From: Arthrobacter rhizosphaerae
GTDB taxonomy: Bacteria > Actinomycetota > Actinomycetes > Actinomycetales > Micrococcaceae
Direction: 5' to 3'
Assembly (NCBI RefSeq): GCF_023062595.1
Contig: NZ_JALLAN010000007.1
Span: 124,001 to 188,000, forward strand
DNA length: 64,000 nt
Shown: in pieces, positions 19,620 to 28,327 of the stretch
Position numbering within the stretch: the first letter of the stretch is position 1
How the letters are laid out: every line of letters begins with the position of its first letter
Made by a program: the position numbers and the translations under genes
The notes under the pieces: model-generated
Told to the model about the DNA's origin: nothing
What the model saw: only the letters and a program-made list of their open reading frames with translations
The model's database searches: none

Positions 19620-19870
19620 GTACAGATCTTCCTGCCGTTGGCGGGTCCGAAAGCCCAATTACAGCAACGCCGTTGCCGCCGCTCTTCTCCGTGGCGAAAG
19701 GCGACCCCACAGCCGAAGAGCTCGCGGCGCTGACCGCCGTCGTACTTTCACTCGGTGGAACAGAACAAGCTGAACCGGCGAAGCCCACCGTGCGCGGCTG
19801 GGTCAGGCGTCAGCAACTGCGGCTGGCACCCACCCCGGGCCCTGGGGCCTGGAAACGCAGCCGCGGCTAA
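19616..19870 (+). CDS. accE: acyl-CoA carboxylase epsilon subunit
   Basis: An 84-residue small subunit. The family signature is a [24 protein letters not shown] segment (residues about 23-43), followed by a basic, Trp-containing tail ([24 protein letters not shown]). In Streptomyces and mycobacteria this subunit stabilises or stimulates the alpha-beta complex. It overlaps accD by four bases. Together with accD and the alpha gene at 31448 it completes an actinobacterial acyl-CoA carboxylase. Confidence 0.88.
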   Translation: MSTDLPAVGGSESPITATPLPPLFSVAKGDPTAEELAALTAVVLSLGGTEQAEPAKPTVRGWVRRQQLRLAPTPGPGAWKRSRG

Positions 19871-19887
19871 GTCCCCACCGCCTCCCT

Positions 19888-19971
19888 AACCTCGCTGCGC
19901 TCGGCCAGGGAACCCTCGGCGGCGGAGGCCCCTGCCGCGGAAACCTCGCTGCGCTCGGCCAGGGAACCCTC
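19888..19971. repeat. 30-bp direct repeat, two copies (19888-19917, 19942-19971)
   Basis: Two identical 30-base copies separated by 24 bases lie between accE and the DUF885 gene. The core reads CTCGCTGCGCTCGGCCAGGG. Short GC-rich units of this kind are often dispersed intergenic repeats; no other copy was noticed in this window. Confidence 0.75.
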
Positions 19972-20018
19972 AACTTGTTCAGTAAGTCTTTCATAACTGG
20001 GTTTGCCCCGTTAGTCTC

Positions 20019-21707
20019 GTGAGGGTGACTAACGAAACCACTCCCATTCGGCCGCAGACTGCCATCGACAAGATCGCCGACGCACATACTGACACCCTCA
20101 TCAGGCTCGATCCCAGCTTCGCCATTACCCTCGGCGTTCCGGGCCACGAGACCGAATACCAGGACTTCTCCCCGGCCGGAATCGAGCAATTTATCGATGC
20201 CGCCCGCTCCACTCTCGCTGCCCTTGAGGAGCAGATTCCGGTGGACGACGTCGATGCCGTGACACTGGACGCCATGAGGGAAAGGCTCGGACTCGAGCTG
20301 GAAATCCACGAGTCCGGCTGGGATGTTGCCAACCTCAACAACATCGCTTCTCCAGCCCAGGATATCCGCGCCGTCTTTGACCTCATGCCCACCGAGACCG
20401 AGGAACACTGGGCCCACATCGCCGGCCGGGCCCACAACGTACCCACGGCTATCGAAGGGTATGCGGCCTCGCTTCTCGCTGCCCGCGATGCGGGCAAAGT
20501 CTCCGCCATACGCCAAGTGGAGATCGTGATTGAGCAGACCAGCAAATACGCCGCCGAAGACGGCTTCTTCGCCAAGCTGGCTGCAGAGGCCAAGACGGCC
20601 GAAGGCCCTCTCCCCCAGGATCTTCAGGACAAGCTCGACGCCGGTGCTGCCGCTGCCAGACGTGCTTACGCCCGGTTCGCCGAATTCCTCCGGCAGGAAC
20701 TCCTCCCTGTAGCCCCTGCGAAAGATGCAGTCGGACGGGACCGCTACGCCTTGGCTTCCCGCTCCTTCCTGGGGGCGGCAGTCGACCTCGACGAAACCTA
20801 CGCGTGGGGCGTGCAGGAACTCCAGCGACTGATCTCGGAGCAGGAACGCGTTGCTGAACAGATCAAACCAGGTGCCTCCATCAAGGAAGCCAAGGAGATC
20901 CTCAACAACGATCCCTCACGCCAGCTCAAGGGAACAGACGCCCTCAAGGCCTGGATGCAGGAACTGTCAGACAAGGCCGTCGCGGAACTCGCGGATGTGC
21001 ATTTCGAGATTCCGGACGTTATGAAAACCCTGGAATGCCTGATTGCGCCCACCGACGAGGGTGGCATTTACTACACCGGACCGTCGGATGACTTCAGCCG
21101 TCCGGGCCGGATGTGGTGGTCAGTTCCGGCGGGCGAGGACACCTTCACAACGTGGTCTGAAACCACCACCGTCTACCACGAAGGAGTCCCGGGGCACCAC
21201 CTTCAGGTAGCTACTGCAGTGTACCGGCGTGAACTGTTGAACAGCTGGCGCCGCAACGTCTGCTGGACTTCCGGCCACGGCGAGGGCTGGGCCCTGTACG
21301 CCGAGAAACTGATGCAGGAACTTGGCTATCTCAAAGACCCGGGTGATCACATGGGCATGCTGGACATGCAGCGTATGAGGGCAGCCCGCGTCGTCTTCGA
21401 CATCGGTGTGCACCTGGAACTCGAGGTCCCTGAGCGCTGGGGTTCCGGAACCTGGACGCCCGATAAGGGACTGGAGTTCCTCAAGGCCAACCTCCCCATC
21501 AGCGAAGGGCAACTGAAGTTCGAGTTCACCCGATACCTGGGATGGCCAGGCCAGGCCCCGTCCTACAAGGTGGGCCAGCGGCTCTGGGAGCAGATCAGGG
21601 CTGAGCTCGAAACCCGGCCGGACTTCGACCTCAAGACCTTCCACACGAAGGCACTGAACATCGGCTCGGTAGGCCTCGACAGCCTGAAGCGCGCCCTGCT
21701 GGCCTAA
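20019..21707 (+). CDS. DUF885 family protein, probable zinc metallopeptidase
   Basis: About 562 residues, normal for the family. The putative metal site is VYHEGVPGHHLQ near residue 386, followed by GHGEGWALYAEKLMQ near 420. These two motifs define DUF885 proteins, which are predicted metal-dependent peptidases. There is no signal peptide or membrane helix, so a cytoplasmic enzyme is expected. The first start is GTG 20019; a second GTG at 20025 (MTNETTP) is possible and neither has a convincing ribosome site. It stands alone between accE and the symporter gene. The substrate is unknown. Confidence 0.85.
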   Translation: MRVTNETTPIRPQTAIDKIADAHTDTLIRLDPSFAITLGVPGHETEYQDFSPAGIEQFIDAARSTLAALEEQIPVDDVDAVTLDAMRERLGLELEIHESGWDVANLNNIASPAQDIRAVFDLMPTETEEHWAHIAGRAHNVPTAIEGYAASLLAARDAGKVSAIRQVEIVIEQTSKYAAEDGFFAKLAAEAKTAEGPLPQDLQDKLDAGAAAARRAYARFAEFLRQELLPVAPAKDAVGRDRYALASRSFLGAAVDLDETYAWGVQELQRLISEQERVAEQIKPGASIKEAKEILNNDPSRQLKGTDALKAWMQELSDKAVAELADVHFEIPDVMKTLECLIAPTDEGGIYYTGPSDDFSRPGRMWWSVPAGEDTFTTWSETTTVYHEGVPGHHLQVATAVYRRELLNSWRRNVCWTSGHGEGWALYAEKLMQELGYLKDPGDHMGMLDMQRMRAARVVFDIGVHLELEVPERWGSGTWTPDKGLEFLKANLPISEGQLKFEFTRYLGWPGQAPSYKVGQRLWEQIRAELETRPDFDLKTFHTKALNIGSVGLDSLKRALLA

Positions 21708-21740
21708 CTAACCCCTCATATCCATTGCAGCCTCGTTGGG

Positions 21741-21818
21741 AGCCGGGAGGCAGACATCCTCGGCGTGCTCGCTCGTTCCTCGCTTAGACGCACGCTGCCG
21801 GATGCCTGGCTCCCGGCT
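21741..21818. repeat. imperfect inverted repeat with 19-bp arms
   Basis: The arms 21741-21759 and 21800-21818 are complementary apart from two or three mismatches or gaps (AGCCGGGAGG...CATCC type). A nested pair (GGCGTGC/GCACGC) lies inside. It sits just after the DUF885 stop and may act as a terminator or be a REP-like element; there is no T-tract. Confidence 0.6.
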
Positions 21819-21824
21819 GATCGT

Positions 21825-21881
21825 CGAGATGACACTTCGCGGTAGTGTCGTAGCAAAACACTGCGGCGAAGTGTCATCTCG
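21825..21881. repeat. perfect 16-bp inverted repeat (REP-like palindrome)
   Basis: The left arm CGAGATGACACTTCGC (21825-21840) and right arm 21866-21881 are exact reverse complements around a 25-base loop that itself contains AGTGT/ACACT. The fold would be a long hairpin without a T-tract. Such units often recur in Arthrobacter-like genomes; only this copy was seen in the window. Confidence 0.8.
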
Positions 21882-22027
21882 GTGGTAGGGGAGGATGCGC
21901 GACTTCGCGAGCCGGGCTGGAGGAGACGTTTGCCACACTAAGTTCGGGAATAACTTCATAAACGACCTTGAATGCCCAGTAATCACGGGGACTTTCGGCC
22001 GGATGGCGAATGAGCTGCCCGTAACAT

Positions 22028-22056
22028 TTCTCAACGTTCGTTCGCGATGGTATAGG
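22028..22056 (+). promoter_or_regulatory. candidate promoter of the symporter gene
   Basis: A -35-like TTCTCA (22028-22033) and a -10 TATAGG (22051-22056) are separated by 17 bases. The predicted start would leave about 15 bases before the GTG at 22078. The -35 match is weak. Confidence 0.35.
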
Positions 22057-22077
22057 CAGTGCCTTTAGCGTATTCGG

Positions 22078-23514
22078 GTGAGCACTCAAACAAGCGTCCC
22101 CGCCCCCGCAGGAAAATCCGGATTCCAGCTGCCCAAGTGGGCCGGCTCGTTCGGTTTTCAGATCATCGCCGCCCTCATCGTCGGCCTCGGCCTCGGTCTC
22201 CTGGCCAAGTACACCGGCAGCACTAAAGCAAGCCCCAATGGCCTGGGAGCGTCGCTGCAGACCATTGGCTCGAGCTACGTCTCGCTGCTGCAGACCGCCG
22301 TCGTACCGTTGATCTTCACGGCTGTGGTCAGTTCCATCTCGAACCTGCGTGAAGTGTCCAATGCCGCAAAACTGGCCTGGAACACCCTTCTGTGGTTTGC
22401 CATTACCTCGCTCATCGCCGTGCTGATCGGCATCGGTCTGGGCGTGTTCCTTCAACCCGGCGCCAACACGGGCCTTGCCCAGCAGGATGAGTACACCGGC
22501 AAGTCCGGCGACTGGTGGGCCTTCCTGATCGGCCTGTTCCCGAAGAACTTCCTGGGCCTCGGAGCCAGCTCCACTGTGGCAGAGTCCGGCGCAGTCACCA
22601 CCTCTGTCAGCTTCAATGTGCTCCAGATCCTGGTGATCGCTATCGCCATCGGCATCGCGGCGCTCAAGGTGGGCAAGCAGGCCGAGCCGTTCCTGAAGCT
22701 CAATGCCTCCGCCCTCGCTGTGATCCAGAAGGTCCTGTGGTGGATTATCCGGATTGCGCCTCTGGGCACCGTCGGCCTGATCGGAAACGCTGTTGCCGTC
22801 TATGGCTGGGACACCATCGGGTCGCTTGGCAAGTTCACCGTCGCTATCTACATCGGGCTCGCTCTGGTGCTGTTCGGTGTCTACCCCGCCCTGATCCGCT
22901 CGCATGGCCTTTCCGTCAAGCAGTACTTCTCCGGAGTCTGGCCCGCCGTCCAGTTGGCTTTTGTTTCCCGCTCCTCCATCGGCACGCTCCCCTTGACCCA
23001 GCGCGTAGCTGAGCGAAACCTCGGCGTCCCCCGCGCTTATGCCTCCTTTGCTGTACCGCTGGGTGCCACCACGAAAATGGATGGTTGCGCGGCCATTTAC
23101 CCGGCAATTGCGGCAATCTTCGTGGCCCAGTTCTTCGGCATCCAACTGGACTTCAGCCAGTACCTGCTCATTGCCCTGGTCTCAGTACTCGGCTCCGCGG
23201 CAACAGCAGGCACCACCGGCGCCGTTGTCATGCTCACCCTGACCCTGTCCACCCTGGGACTGCCCCTTGCCGGCGTCGGACTCCTCCTGGCCATCGATCC
23301 CATCCTGGACATGGGCCGCACCGCCTTAAACGTGGCCGGACAGGCCCTGGTGCCCACGATCGTTTCCAAGCGCCAAGGCATCCTGGACGAGACCCTGTAC
23401 AACGCGCCGCGAAACGGCGAGGCATTCTCGGACGACACCCCGACAGCGGAGGACCCGTCAGCCTCAGGCGTGGCTTCTTCCCGTGAACAGGAACTTGAAA
23501 CCTCAAAGGCATAG
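22078..23514 (+). CDS. dicarboxylate/amino acid:cation symporter (DAACS family)
   Basis: A 478-residue inner-membrane symporter of the GltP/DctA family, importing C4-dicarboxylates or glutamate/aspartate with H+ or Na+. About eight hydrophobic helices and two re-entrant loops are expected. Signature stretches are SRSSIGTLPLTQRVAERNLGVPR (serine-rich loop), PLGATTKMDGCAAIYPAIAAIFVAQ and the late segment DPILDMGRTALNVAGQ. The GTG at 22078 gives MSTQTSVPAPAG; no strong ribosome site precedes it. It is monocistronic, followed by a strong terminator. Glutamate versus dicarboxylate preference is not decided by the sequence. Confidence 0.9.
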   Translation: MSTQTSVPAPAGKSGFQLPKWAGSFGFQIIAALIVGLGLGLLAKYTGSTKASPNGLGASLQTIGSSYVSLLQTAVVPLIFTAVVSSISNLREVSNAAKLAWNTLLWFAITSLIAVLIGIGLGVFLQPGANTGLAQQDEYTGKSGDWWAFLIGLFPKNFLGLGASSTVAESGAVTTSVSFNVLQILVIAIAIGIAALKVGKQAEPFLKLNASALAVIQKVLWWIIRIAPLGTVGLIGNAVAVYGWDTIGSLGKFTVAIYIGLALVLFGVYPALIRSHGLSVKQYFSGVWPAVQLAFVSRSSIGTLPLTQRVAERNLGVPRAYASFAVPLGATTKMDGCAAIYPAIAAIFVAQFFGIQLDFSQYLLIALVSVLGSAATAGTTGAVVMLTLTLSTLGLPLAGVGLLLAIDPILDMGRTALNVAGQALVPTIVSKRQGILDETLYNAPRNGEAFSDDTPTAEDPSASGVASSREQELETSKA

Positions 23515-23529
23515 CTGATCCAGTGCCAC

Positions 23530-23569
23530 AGCACAATTCCCCGGGAGGCTCCCGGGGAATTGTGCTTTA
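23530..23569 (+). terminator. intrinsic terminator, 17-bp perfect stem
   Basis: The arms 23530-23546 and 23550-23566 pair perfectly around a 3-base loop and are followed by TTTAA. It lies between the convergent symporter and secreted-protein genes, so it may serve both directions. Confidence 0.9.
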
Positions 23570-23593
23570 AAGGGCACCTGGGGAAAGTTCCGC

Positions 23594-24157
23594 TTAGCGA
23601 CCGCCTCCGATTACTCCCTTTTCCACCGCCTTGGCAGCACCATCAGCTTCGGCCTGGGTCAGCGTGCCGTCAGAGACTGCCTTGTCCAGGCGGGTCTTGA
23701 GCGCAGCAGCACGTTCCGCTTGCGCCTCGGTGCGGATCTCCTCCAGAGCAGCCGTCACCTTCGCTTCGTCAATCCCGAGGGACTGTGCCAACGATGCTGC
23801 GAGGGCGGCTTCCATTGCTGAACGGTCAGGCTTGGTGCCTGGAGCCTTGTCGCCGGAAGCGGCATCCGGCTTATTGGCTTCGCGGAAAGTCTGGAGGGCT
23901 TCACTAACCTTCGCTTCTTCAACGCCGAGCTTCGTAGCCAGCTCGGCTGCCTGCACTCCCATACCTCCTGCTCGCTTGCCATGACCGCCCGGCCCTCCGC
24001 GCTGACCGTCAGTTGAAGCGTCCGCAGATGCGCTCGCTGAGGGAGTGGGGGTCGGTGTAGTCGTGGCGGCGTATGCCGCCCCCGAGACTCCCAAACCTGC
24101 AACCAGCGCGACGCCTGCGGCGCTGAGGCCGAGGGTGAGTTTCTTCTTCTGTGACAT
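23594..24157 (-). CDS. secreted Ala-rich protein of unknown function
   Basis: A 187-residue protein starting MSQKKKLTLGLSAAGVALVAG, a clear signal peptide with a likely cut after AAYAA near residue 30. A Thr/Pro/Ser-rich linker and a Gly-rich patch follow. Two similar helical units, KLGVEEAKVSEALQTFRE and SLGIDEAKVTAALEEIR, suggest an internal duplication. ATG 24157 was chosen because AGGAG lies eight bases upstream and it begins the signal peptide; the frame is open further upstream. It is divergent from the TetR gene. I do not recognise a named family. Confidence 0.75.
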   Translation of the reverse strand: MSQKKKLTLGLSAAGVALVAGLGVSGAAYAATTTPTPTPSASASADASTDGQRGGPGGHGKRAGGMGVQAAELATKLGVEEAKVSEALQTFREANKPDAASGDKAPGTKPDRSAMEAALAASLAQSLGIDEAKVTAALEEIRTEAQAERAAALKTRLDKAVSDGTLTQAEADGAAKAVEKGVIGGGR

Positions 24158-24291
24158 TGCTTTCTCCTGGATCTGCCGCCCGTAGGCCGCTCCGATGTGC
24201 GGCTGGCCGTTGATTACCGGCCTATAACCACTCTCGGCTGCCCATGTATCAGAGAGCTGTCCCAAGGCTGTCAGGAGGCTGTGAAGCGTAC

Positions 24292-24327
24292 TTGCCCAGA
24301 GTGCAAACTTGCACGTAGTGTAGCTTT
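24292..24327 (+). promoter_or_regulatory. tetR/MMPL promoter with an operator in the spacer
   Basis: The -35 TTGCCC (24292-24297) and -10 TAGTGT (24316-24321) are 18 bases apart. The spacer holds the palindrome GTGCAA-AC-TTGCAC (24301-24314). The GTG start at 24328 falls about where transcription should begin, so the mRNA is probably leaderless. Autoregulation by the TetR protein is the natural reading. Confidence 0.6.
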
Positions 24328-25056
24328 GTGACTACAGACCCACCCGCCACCCTTGCCGGGCCCCCTTCTCCCCCACTTTCCCGGCGGGAGCTCAACAAGG
24401 CAGCAACGCGGCAGGCCATCACGCAGGCAGCCATGGAACTCATCCGGAAAAAAGGCGTGGGCAACTTTACGGTGGAGGATATTGCTGACGCTGCAGGTAT
24501 ATCGCGCCGCACGTTCTTCAACTACTACGCAAGTATCGAAGCGGCCATCGGAAACATCACGCATGAGTTCCTGGAGGTTGCGCTCCAGCAGTTCCGGTTG
24601 CGCCCGTCTGACGAACCCGTGATCGTTTCCGCCAAAGAAGCCATGGTGGCCCTCGCCGACCCAATGGCCGTAGCACCCGTCGCCGAACTGTTCACCCTGG
24701 TGCAGCAGAACCATCAACTCGCAGGCTCGGAGTTGGAAGCGTGGGACCACTGCACCGGACAGATCATAGAAGCCGCACGCGAACGCATGGCGGGCAAGAC
24801 CGACGGCGAAATCGATGAACTTTATCTTCGTGCCCTCTCAGGCTCGGTTATTTCCTGTGGAAGGGCAGCCATGGATGTCTGGTTCAGGCGGTGCGGGCCC
24901 GACCTTTCCGAGGCGTCCATGGCCACGCTTCGTCAATTGATGATCGATTCCTTGGACCTTCTCGCCTCAGGCTTCGCCGCCGCCACAGATGCTTCACTCC
25001 CGCCTTCACACACAACTTCCTCCCCAGCCTCTCCCCTCCTCAACGATCGGCACTGA
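24328..25056 (+). CDS. TetR/AcrR family transcriptional regulator
   Basis: About 242 residues. The N-terminal helix-turn-helix (residues about 25-72) reads NKAATRQAITQAAMELIRKKGVGNFTVEDIADAAGISRRTFFNYYAS, written here in pieces: TRQAITQAAMELI then TVEDIADAAGISRRTFFNYY. The C-terminal ligand domain is generic. The GTG start is supported by a promoter that ends only a few bases upstream. The MMPL exporter gene begins two bases after its stop, so the regulator and pump are one operon, a usual arrangement for drug- or lipid-sensing repressors. The inducer is unknown. Confidence 0.92.
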   Translation: MTTDPPATLAGPPSPPLSRRELNKAATRQAITQAAMELIRKKGVGNFTVEDIADAAGISRRTFFNYYASIEAAIGNITHEFLEVALQQFRLRPSDEPVIVSAKEAMVALADPMAVAPVAELFTLVQQNHQLAGSELEAWDHCTGQIIEAARERMAGKTDGEIDELYLRALSGSVISCGRAAMDVWFRRCGPDLSEASMATLRQLMIDSLDLLASGFAAATDASLPPSHTTSSPASPLLNDRH

Positions 25057-25057
25057 C

Positions 25058-27589
25058 ATGGCCCTGTTCCTGTACCGCCTCGGCAAGTTCTCGTACCGCC
25101 ACCGCTGGCTTGTCATCTCACTGTGGCTGGCGGTGCTGGTGGCCGTCGGCGGCTCGGCCGCAGCTTTCCACGGAACCATGTCCAACAACTTCCAGATCCC
25201 GGGAACTGAAACCCAGCGGATGCTGGATAAGCTGAAAAAGGACTTGCCGGAGTCCTCCGGCGGCACGGCGGGTGTCGTGTTTGAGGCCGACGGCGGGCAG
25301 TTCAGCCAAGCGGGCAAGGACGCTGTAACGGCGGCTTTGACCAAGCTGAGGGCACTGCCGGATGTCCAGGGGACTGTTGACCCCTTCGTCACCCAGGCCC
25401 AGCTGGACAAGGCTGAGTCGGATCTGGCGGCCGGAGAACAAAAAGCCGCCGAGGGGAAAGCACTGCTGGAGAAATCAGCAGCGGAACTTGCGGCCGGAGC
25501 TGCACAACTGGCCCAGGCTGAACAGCAACTGACAGCTGCCGGTCTGCCCGCCTCCGTCATTGAAGCCCAGCTGGGCCAGAATAAAACGGAGATCGCTGCC
25601 GGCCAGCAGCGGCTTGAGGCCGGCAAGAAAGAAGCGGAAGCAGGCGCCGCCCAGCTGGAGCTCGGCAAACGGCAGTACGCGGCCTCCGAAGGCATGCGCT
25701 TTGTCTCAGAAGACGGTAAGGCAGCCATTGCCCAGGTTCAGTTCAAGACCTCCATCAATGCGCTCAATCCCGAGGTCCGCAAGGAAGTCCAGGAGATCGC
25801 GCAGGAAGTCTCCTCGGCCGGTGTCACGGCTTTCGCGAGCAAAGAGATCACCGAAGACGTCTCTGACGTGTTCGGGGTTTCCGAAATCCTCGGTGTCGCC
25901 GTCGCCGCCCTTGTTCTGATCGTGATGCTGGGGACCTTGATCGCCGCTGGCCTTCCTCTGCTCATGGCACTGGTTGGCGTGGCAGTAGGTGTCGGGGGAA
26001 CCTTTGCCCTCACCAGCGTCATTGATATGAGTTCCATTTCGCCCATGCTGGCCCTCATGCTGGGCCTGGCCGTGGGCATCGACTACTCACTCTTCATCGT
26101 CAACCGCCACCGCAACCAGCTCCTGGCCGGGATGGACGCCGAGGAATCCGCAGCGCTGGCAACCGGCACCTCGGGCAACGCCGTGCTGTTTGCCGGCCTG
26201 ACGGTCATCATCGCGCTGGCCGCCCTGGTTGTTCCCGGGCTCCCCTTCCTTGCCGTTATGGGACTTTCCGCAGCGGCAACCGTTGCGGTCGCCGTCGTGG
26301 TCGCGTTGACCCTGACACCGGCCGTCCTGTCCCTCATCGGCCGGAAGCTGATTTCCCGCAGGAAGTGGGCCAAAGCCGAACAGCACAACGCCGCCCCCGG
26401 CCACGAAGAAGAGGACCACGCCAAGGAAGAGCATAAGAGCAGCCACGGCTGGGGCGGCCTCGTAACCCGGCACCCCATCCTGGCGATGGTTGCCGGCGTC
26501 GCGCTTCTTGGTGCACTTGCCCTCCCTGCCAGCCAGCTCCGGCTTGCACTGCCCGACGGCGGTTCGGAGCCGGTTGAGTCTCAGGCGTACAAGGCATACG
26601 ACGTCACTGCCCGCAGCTTTGGAGAAGGCATGACCGGGCCGATCGTAGTAGTGGGCGAGTTGCCGGCCGGCCTGACCGAAGCCGAAGCGCAGTCCAGGCA
26701 GTTCGACGTCGCTGACATCCTCCGCGGCCTGGATAACGTTACCGCCGCTGTTCCTGTTGCCCTCAGCGAGGACCGCCGCACTGCAGTGTTCCAGGTGATT
26801 CCCAAGGAGGGACCCGCGAGCGCGAGCACTGTACAGGTGGTCTCCGAGCTTAGGGGCAGGAATGCGGAGATCAAGGACACGACCGGGGTCACCATCGGCC
26901 TCACCGGCCAGACGGCCGGCAACATCGATGTCTCCGCCAAGCTGGGCGATGCCCTGCCCCCATACCTGGCGATCGTCGTCGGGCTGTCACTGATCCTGTT
27001 GCTCCTGGTGTTCCGTTCCATCGTGGTGCCGCTGCTCGCCACCGGCGGCTTCCTCTTGTCCCTTTGGGCAGCTTTCGGCGCCGTCGTCGCTGTGTACCAG
27101 TGGGGCTGGCTGGGAACAATCTTTGACGTTCCAAACCCCGGCGCTGTGCTGAGTTTCCTGCCCATCATCCTGATCGGCGTGCTCTTCGGCCTGGCCATGG
27201 ACTACCAGGTGTTCATCACTTCGGGGATGCGGGAGTCCTACATGCATGGGGAAAGCGCCAAGCATGCCGTCCGCAGCGGATTCAGCCACGCCGCAGCCGT
27301 GGTCACAGCCGCCGCAATCATCATGGTCAGCGTCTTCTCCGGCTTCGTCTTCTCCCACCTCACAATGGTCCGGCCCCTGGGCTTCGCCATGGCCTTCGGT
27401 GTCCTCGTTGACGCCTTTGTGGTGCGGATGACCATCGTTCCCGCAGTGATGTATCTTCTGGGCGACAAAGCCTGGTGGCTGCCGAAGTGGCTGGATCGGA
27501 TCCTGCCTGATGTGGATGTCGAAGGGGCCAAACTCAGGCCGGAGGAACCAGCCGTTGCCGCCGGGCAGACCGAGCGGGCACGTGTTTAA
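25058..27589 (+). CDS. MMPL/RND family exporter
   Basis: About 843 residues. It begins MALFLYRLGKFSYRHRWLVI with a first membrane helix near residue 20, then a long extracellular region rich in Ala/Glu/Gln heptads (about 125-215), probably a coiled coil. Five further helices follow (ALVLIVMLGTLIAAGLPLLMAL and AVGIDYSLFIVNRHR, about 280-430), then a second periplasmic loop and a second six-helix block with LFGLAMDYQVFITSGMRE near 710. The paired GxDY motifs carry the proton-relay Asp-Tyr of MMPL proteins. ATG 25058 sits right after the tetR stop. It probably exports a lipid or toxic compound. Confidence 0.92.
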   Translation: MALFLYRLGKFSYRHRWLVISLWLAVLVAVGGSAAAFHGTMSNNFQIPGTETQRMLDKLKKDLPESSGGTAGVVFEADGGQFSQAGKDAVTAALTKLRALPDVQGTVDPFVTQAQLDKAESDLAAGEQKAAEGKALLEKSAAELAAGAAQLAQAEQQLTAAGLPASVIEAQLGQNKTEIAAGQQRLEAGKKEAEAGAAQLELGKRQYAASEGMRFVSEDGKAAIAQVQFKTSINALNPEVRKEVQEIAQEVSSAGVTAFASKEITEDVSDVFGVSEILGVAVAALVLIVMLGTLIAAGLPLLMALVGVAVGVGGTFALTSVIDMSSISPMLALMLGLAVGIDYSLFIVNRHRNQLLAGMDAEESAALATGTSGNAVLFAGLTVIIALAALVVPGLPFLAVMGLSAAATVAVAVVVALTLTPAVLSLIGRKLISRRKWAKAEQHNAAPGHEEEDHAKEEHKSSHGWGGLVTRHPILAMVAGVALLGALALPASQLRLALPDGGSEPVESQAYKAYDVTARSFGEGMTGPIVVVGELPAGLTEAEAQSRQFDVADILRGLDNVTAAVPVALSEDRRTAVFQVIPKEGPASASTVQVVSELRGRNAEIKDTTGVTIGLTGQTAGNIDVSAKLGDALPPYLAIVVGLSLILLLLVFRSIVVPLLATGGFLLSLWAAFGAVVAVYQWGWLGTIFDVPNPGAVLSFLPIILIGVLFGLAMDYQVFITSGMRESYMHGESAKHAVRSGFSHAAAVVTAAAIIMVSVFSGFVFSHLTMVRPLGFAMAFGVLVDAFVVRMTIVPAVMYLLGDKAWWLPKWLDRILPDVDVEGAKLRPEEPAVAAGQTERARV

Positions 27590-27608
27590 GTGAATTAGGC
27601 TGGAACCC

Positions 27609-28262
27609 GTGACCCGCTTGATTCTGGCCTCCCAGTCCCCCGCCCGCACCAAACTGCTCACCGAGGCAGGGATCCGGCATGAGGTTCTTGTCTCGGACGT
27701 TGATGAGGACGCAGTCCAGGCCCGATACGGGGTGACGGACCCGCATGACACAGCACTGCTTCTGGCGCGGGCAAAAGCCGAAGCAGTGGCGTCGCTCCCT
27801 GAGGCCGAGGGTGCGCTGGTGGTCGGCTGTGATTCCGTCTTCGAATTCGAGGGCGAATCGCACGGCAAGCCCTACACGCCGGACATTGCCCGCCGGCGGA
27901 TGCTGCGGATGAGCGGCAACAGGGGCATATTGCACACCGGCCACTGGCTCGTGGACTGCCGGGACACCGAGGCCGACGACGACCCGGGAGACTCCGTGGG
28001 ATCAGGCGCCACAGTGGGGGCAGTCTCCTCTGCCGAAGTGCATTTTATGGAAATGTCAGACGAAGAAATCGACGCCTACATCGCCACCGGAGAGCCGTTG
28101 CACTGTGCCGGCTCCTTCACCATCGACGGGCTGGGCGGGGCGTTCATCAGCAAGATCGACGGCGACCCCCACGCCGTCGTCGGGCTTTCCATTTCCACCC
28201 TCCGGATCCTGTTGAGGCAAGCCAAAGTGGGTATCACCGAACTGTGGCCGGCCGCCCCCTAG
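27609..28262 (+). CDS. maf: Maf family nucleoside triphosphate pyrophosphatase
   Basis: A 217-residue enzyme that hydrolyses non-canonical or methylated NTPs to monophosphates. The family start LILASQSPARTKLLTEAGI (residues 4-22) carries the phosphate-binding SxSPxR motif. Further motifs are ARAKAEAVA, VVGCDSVFEFEG (catalytic Asp near 80), GKPYTP and the late CAGSFTIDGLGG. GTG start at 27609. In Actinobacteria maf often lies with the acyl-CoA carboxylase genes, as here. It follows the MMPL gene by 19 bases, so they may share a transcript. Confidence 0.92.
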   Translation: MTRLILASQSPARTKLLTEAGIRHEVLVSDVDEDAVQARYGVTDPHDTALLLARAKAEAVASLPEAEGALVVGCDSVFEFEGESHGKPYTPDIARRRMLRMSGNRGILHTGHWLVDCRDTEADDDPGDSVGSGATVGAVSSAEVHFMEMSDEEIDAYIATGEPLHCAGSFTIDGLGGAFISKIDGDPHAVVGLSISTLRILLRQAKVGITELWPAAP

Positions 28263-28283
28263 CCATATGACCCGCGCATCTTG

Positions 28284-28312
28284 TTGCCTGCCTATTTTGG
28301 CGGCGGTACCCT
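28284..28312 (+). promoter_or_regulatory. candidate promoter of the LuxR-type gene
   Basis: TTGCCT (28284-28289) and TACCCT (28307-28312) are 17 bases apart, just after the maf stop and before the first possible start of the regulator gene. Confidence 0.4.
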
Positions 28313-28327
28313 AGCGAAGTAGGGCAG

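Larger units (their letters stand above)
21708..22077. other. 370-bp gene-free stretch with two hairpin elements and a promoter
   Basis: No convincing ORF. It holds an imperfect inverted repeat (21741-21759 with 21800-21818), then a strong palindrome (21825-21881), then about 190 bases leading to the symporter gene with a candidate promoter at 22028-22056. Confidence 0.7.

Noticed and set aside
21874..23145. 423-codon minus-strand frame opposite the symporter gene
   Set aside because: The opposite strand encodes a clear DAACS transporter; this translation is Gly/Asp/Gln-rich with no recognisable fold.
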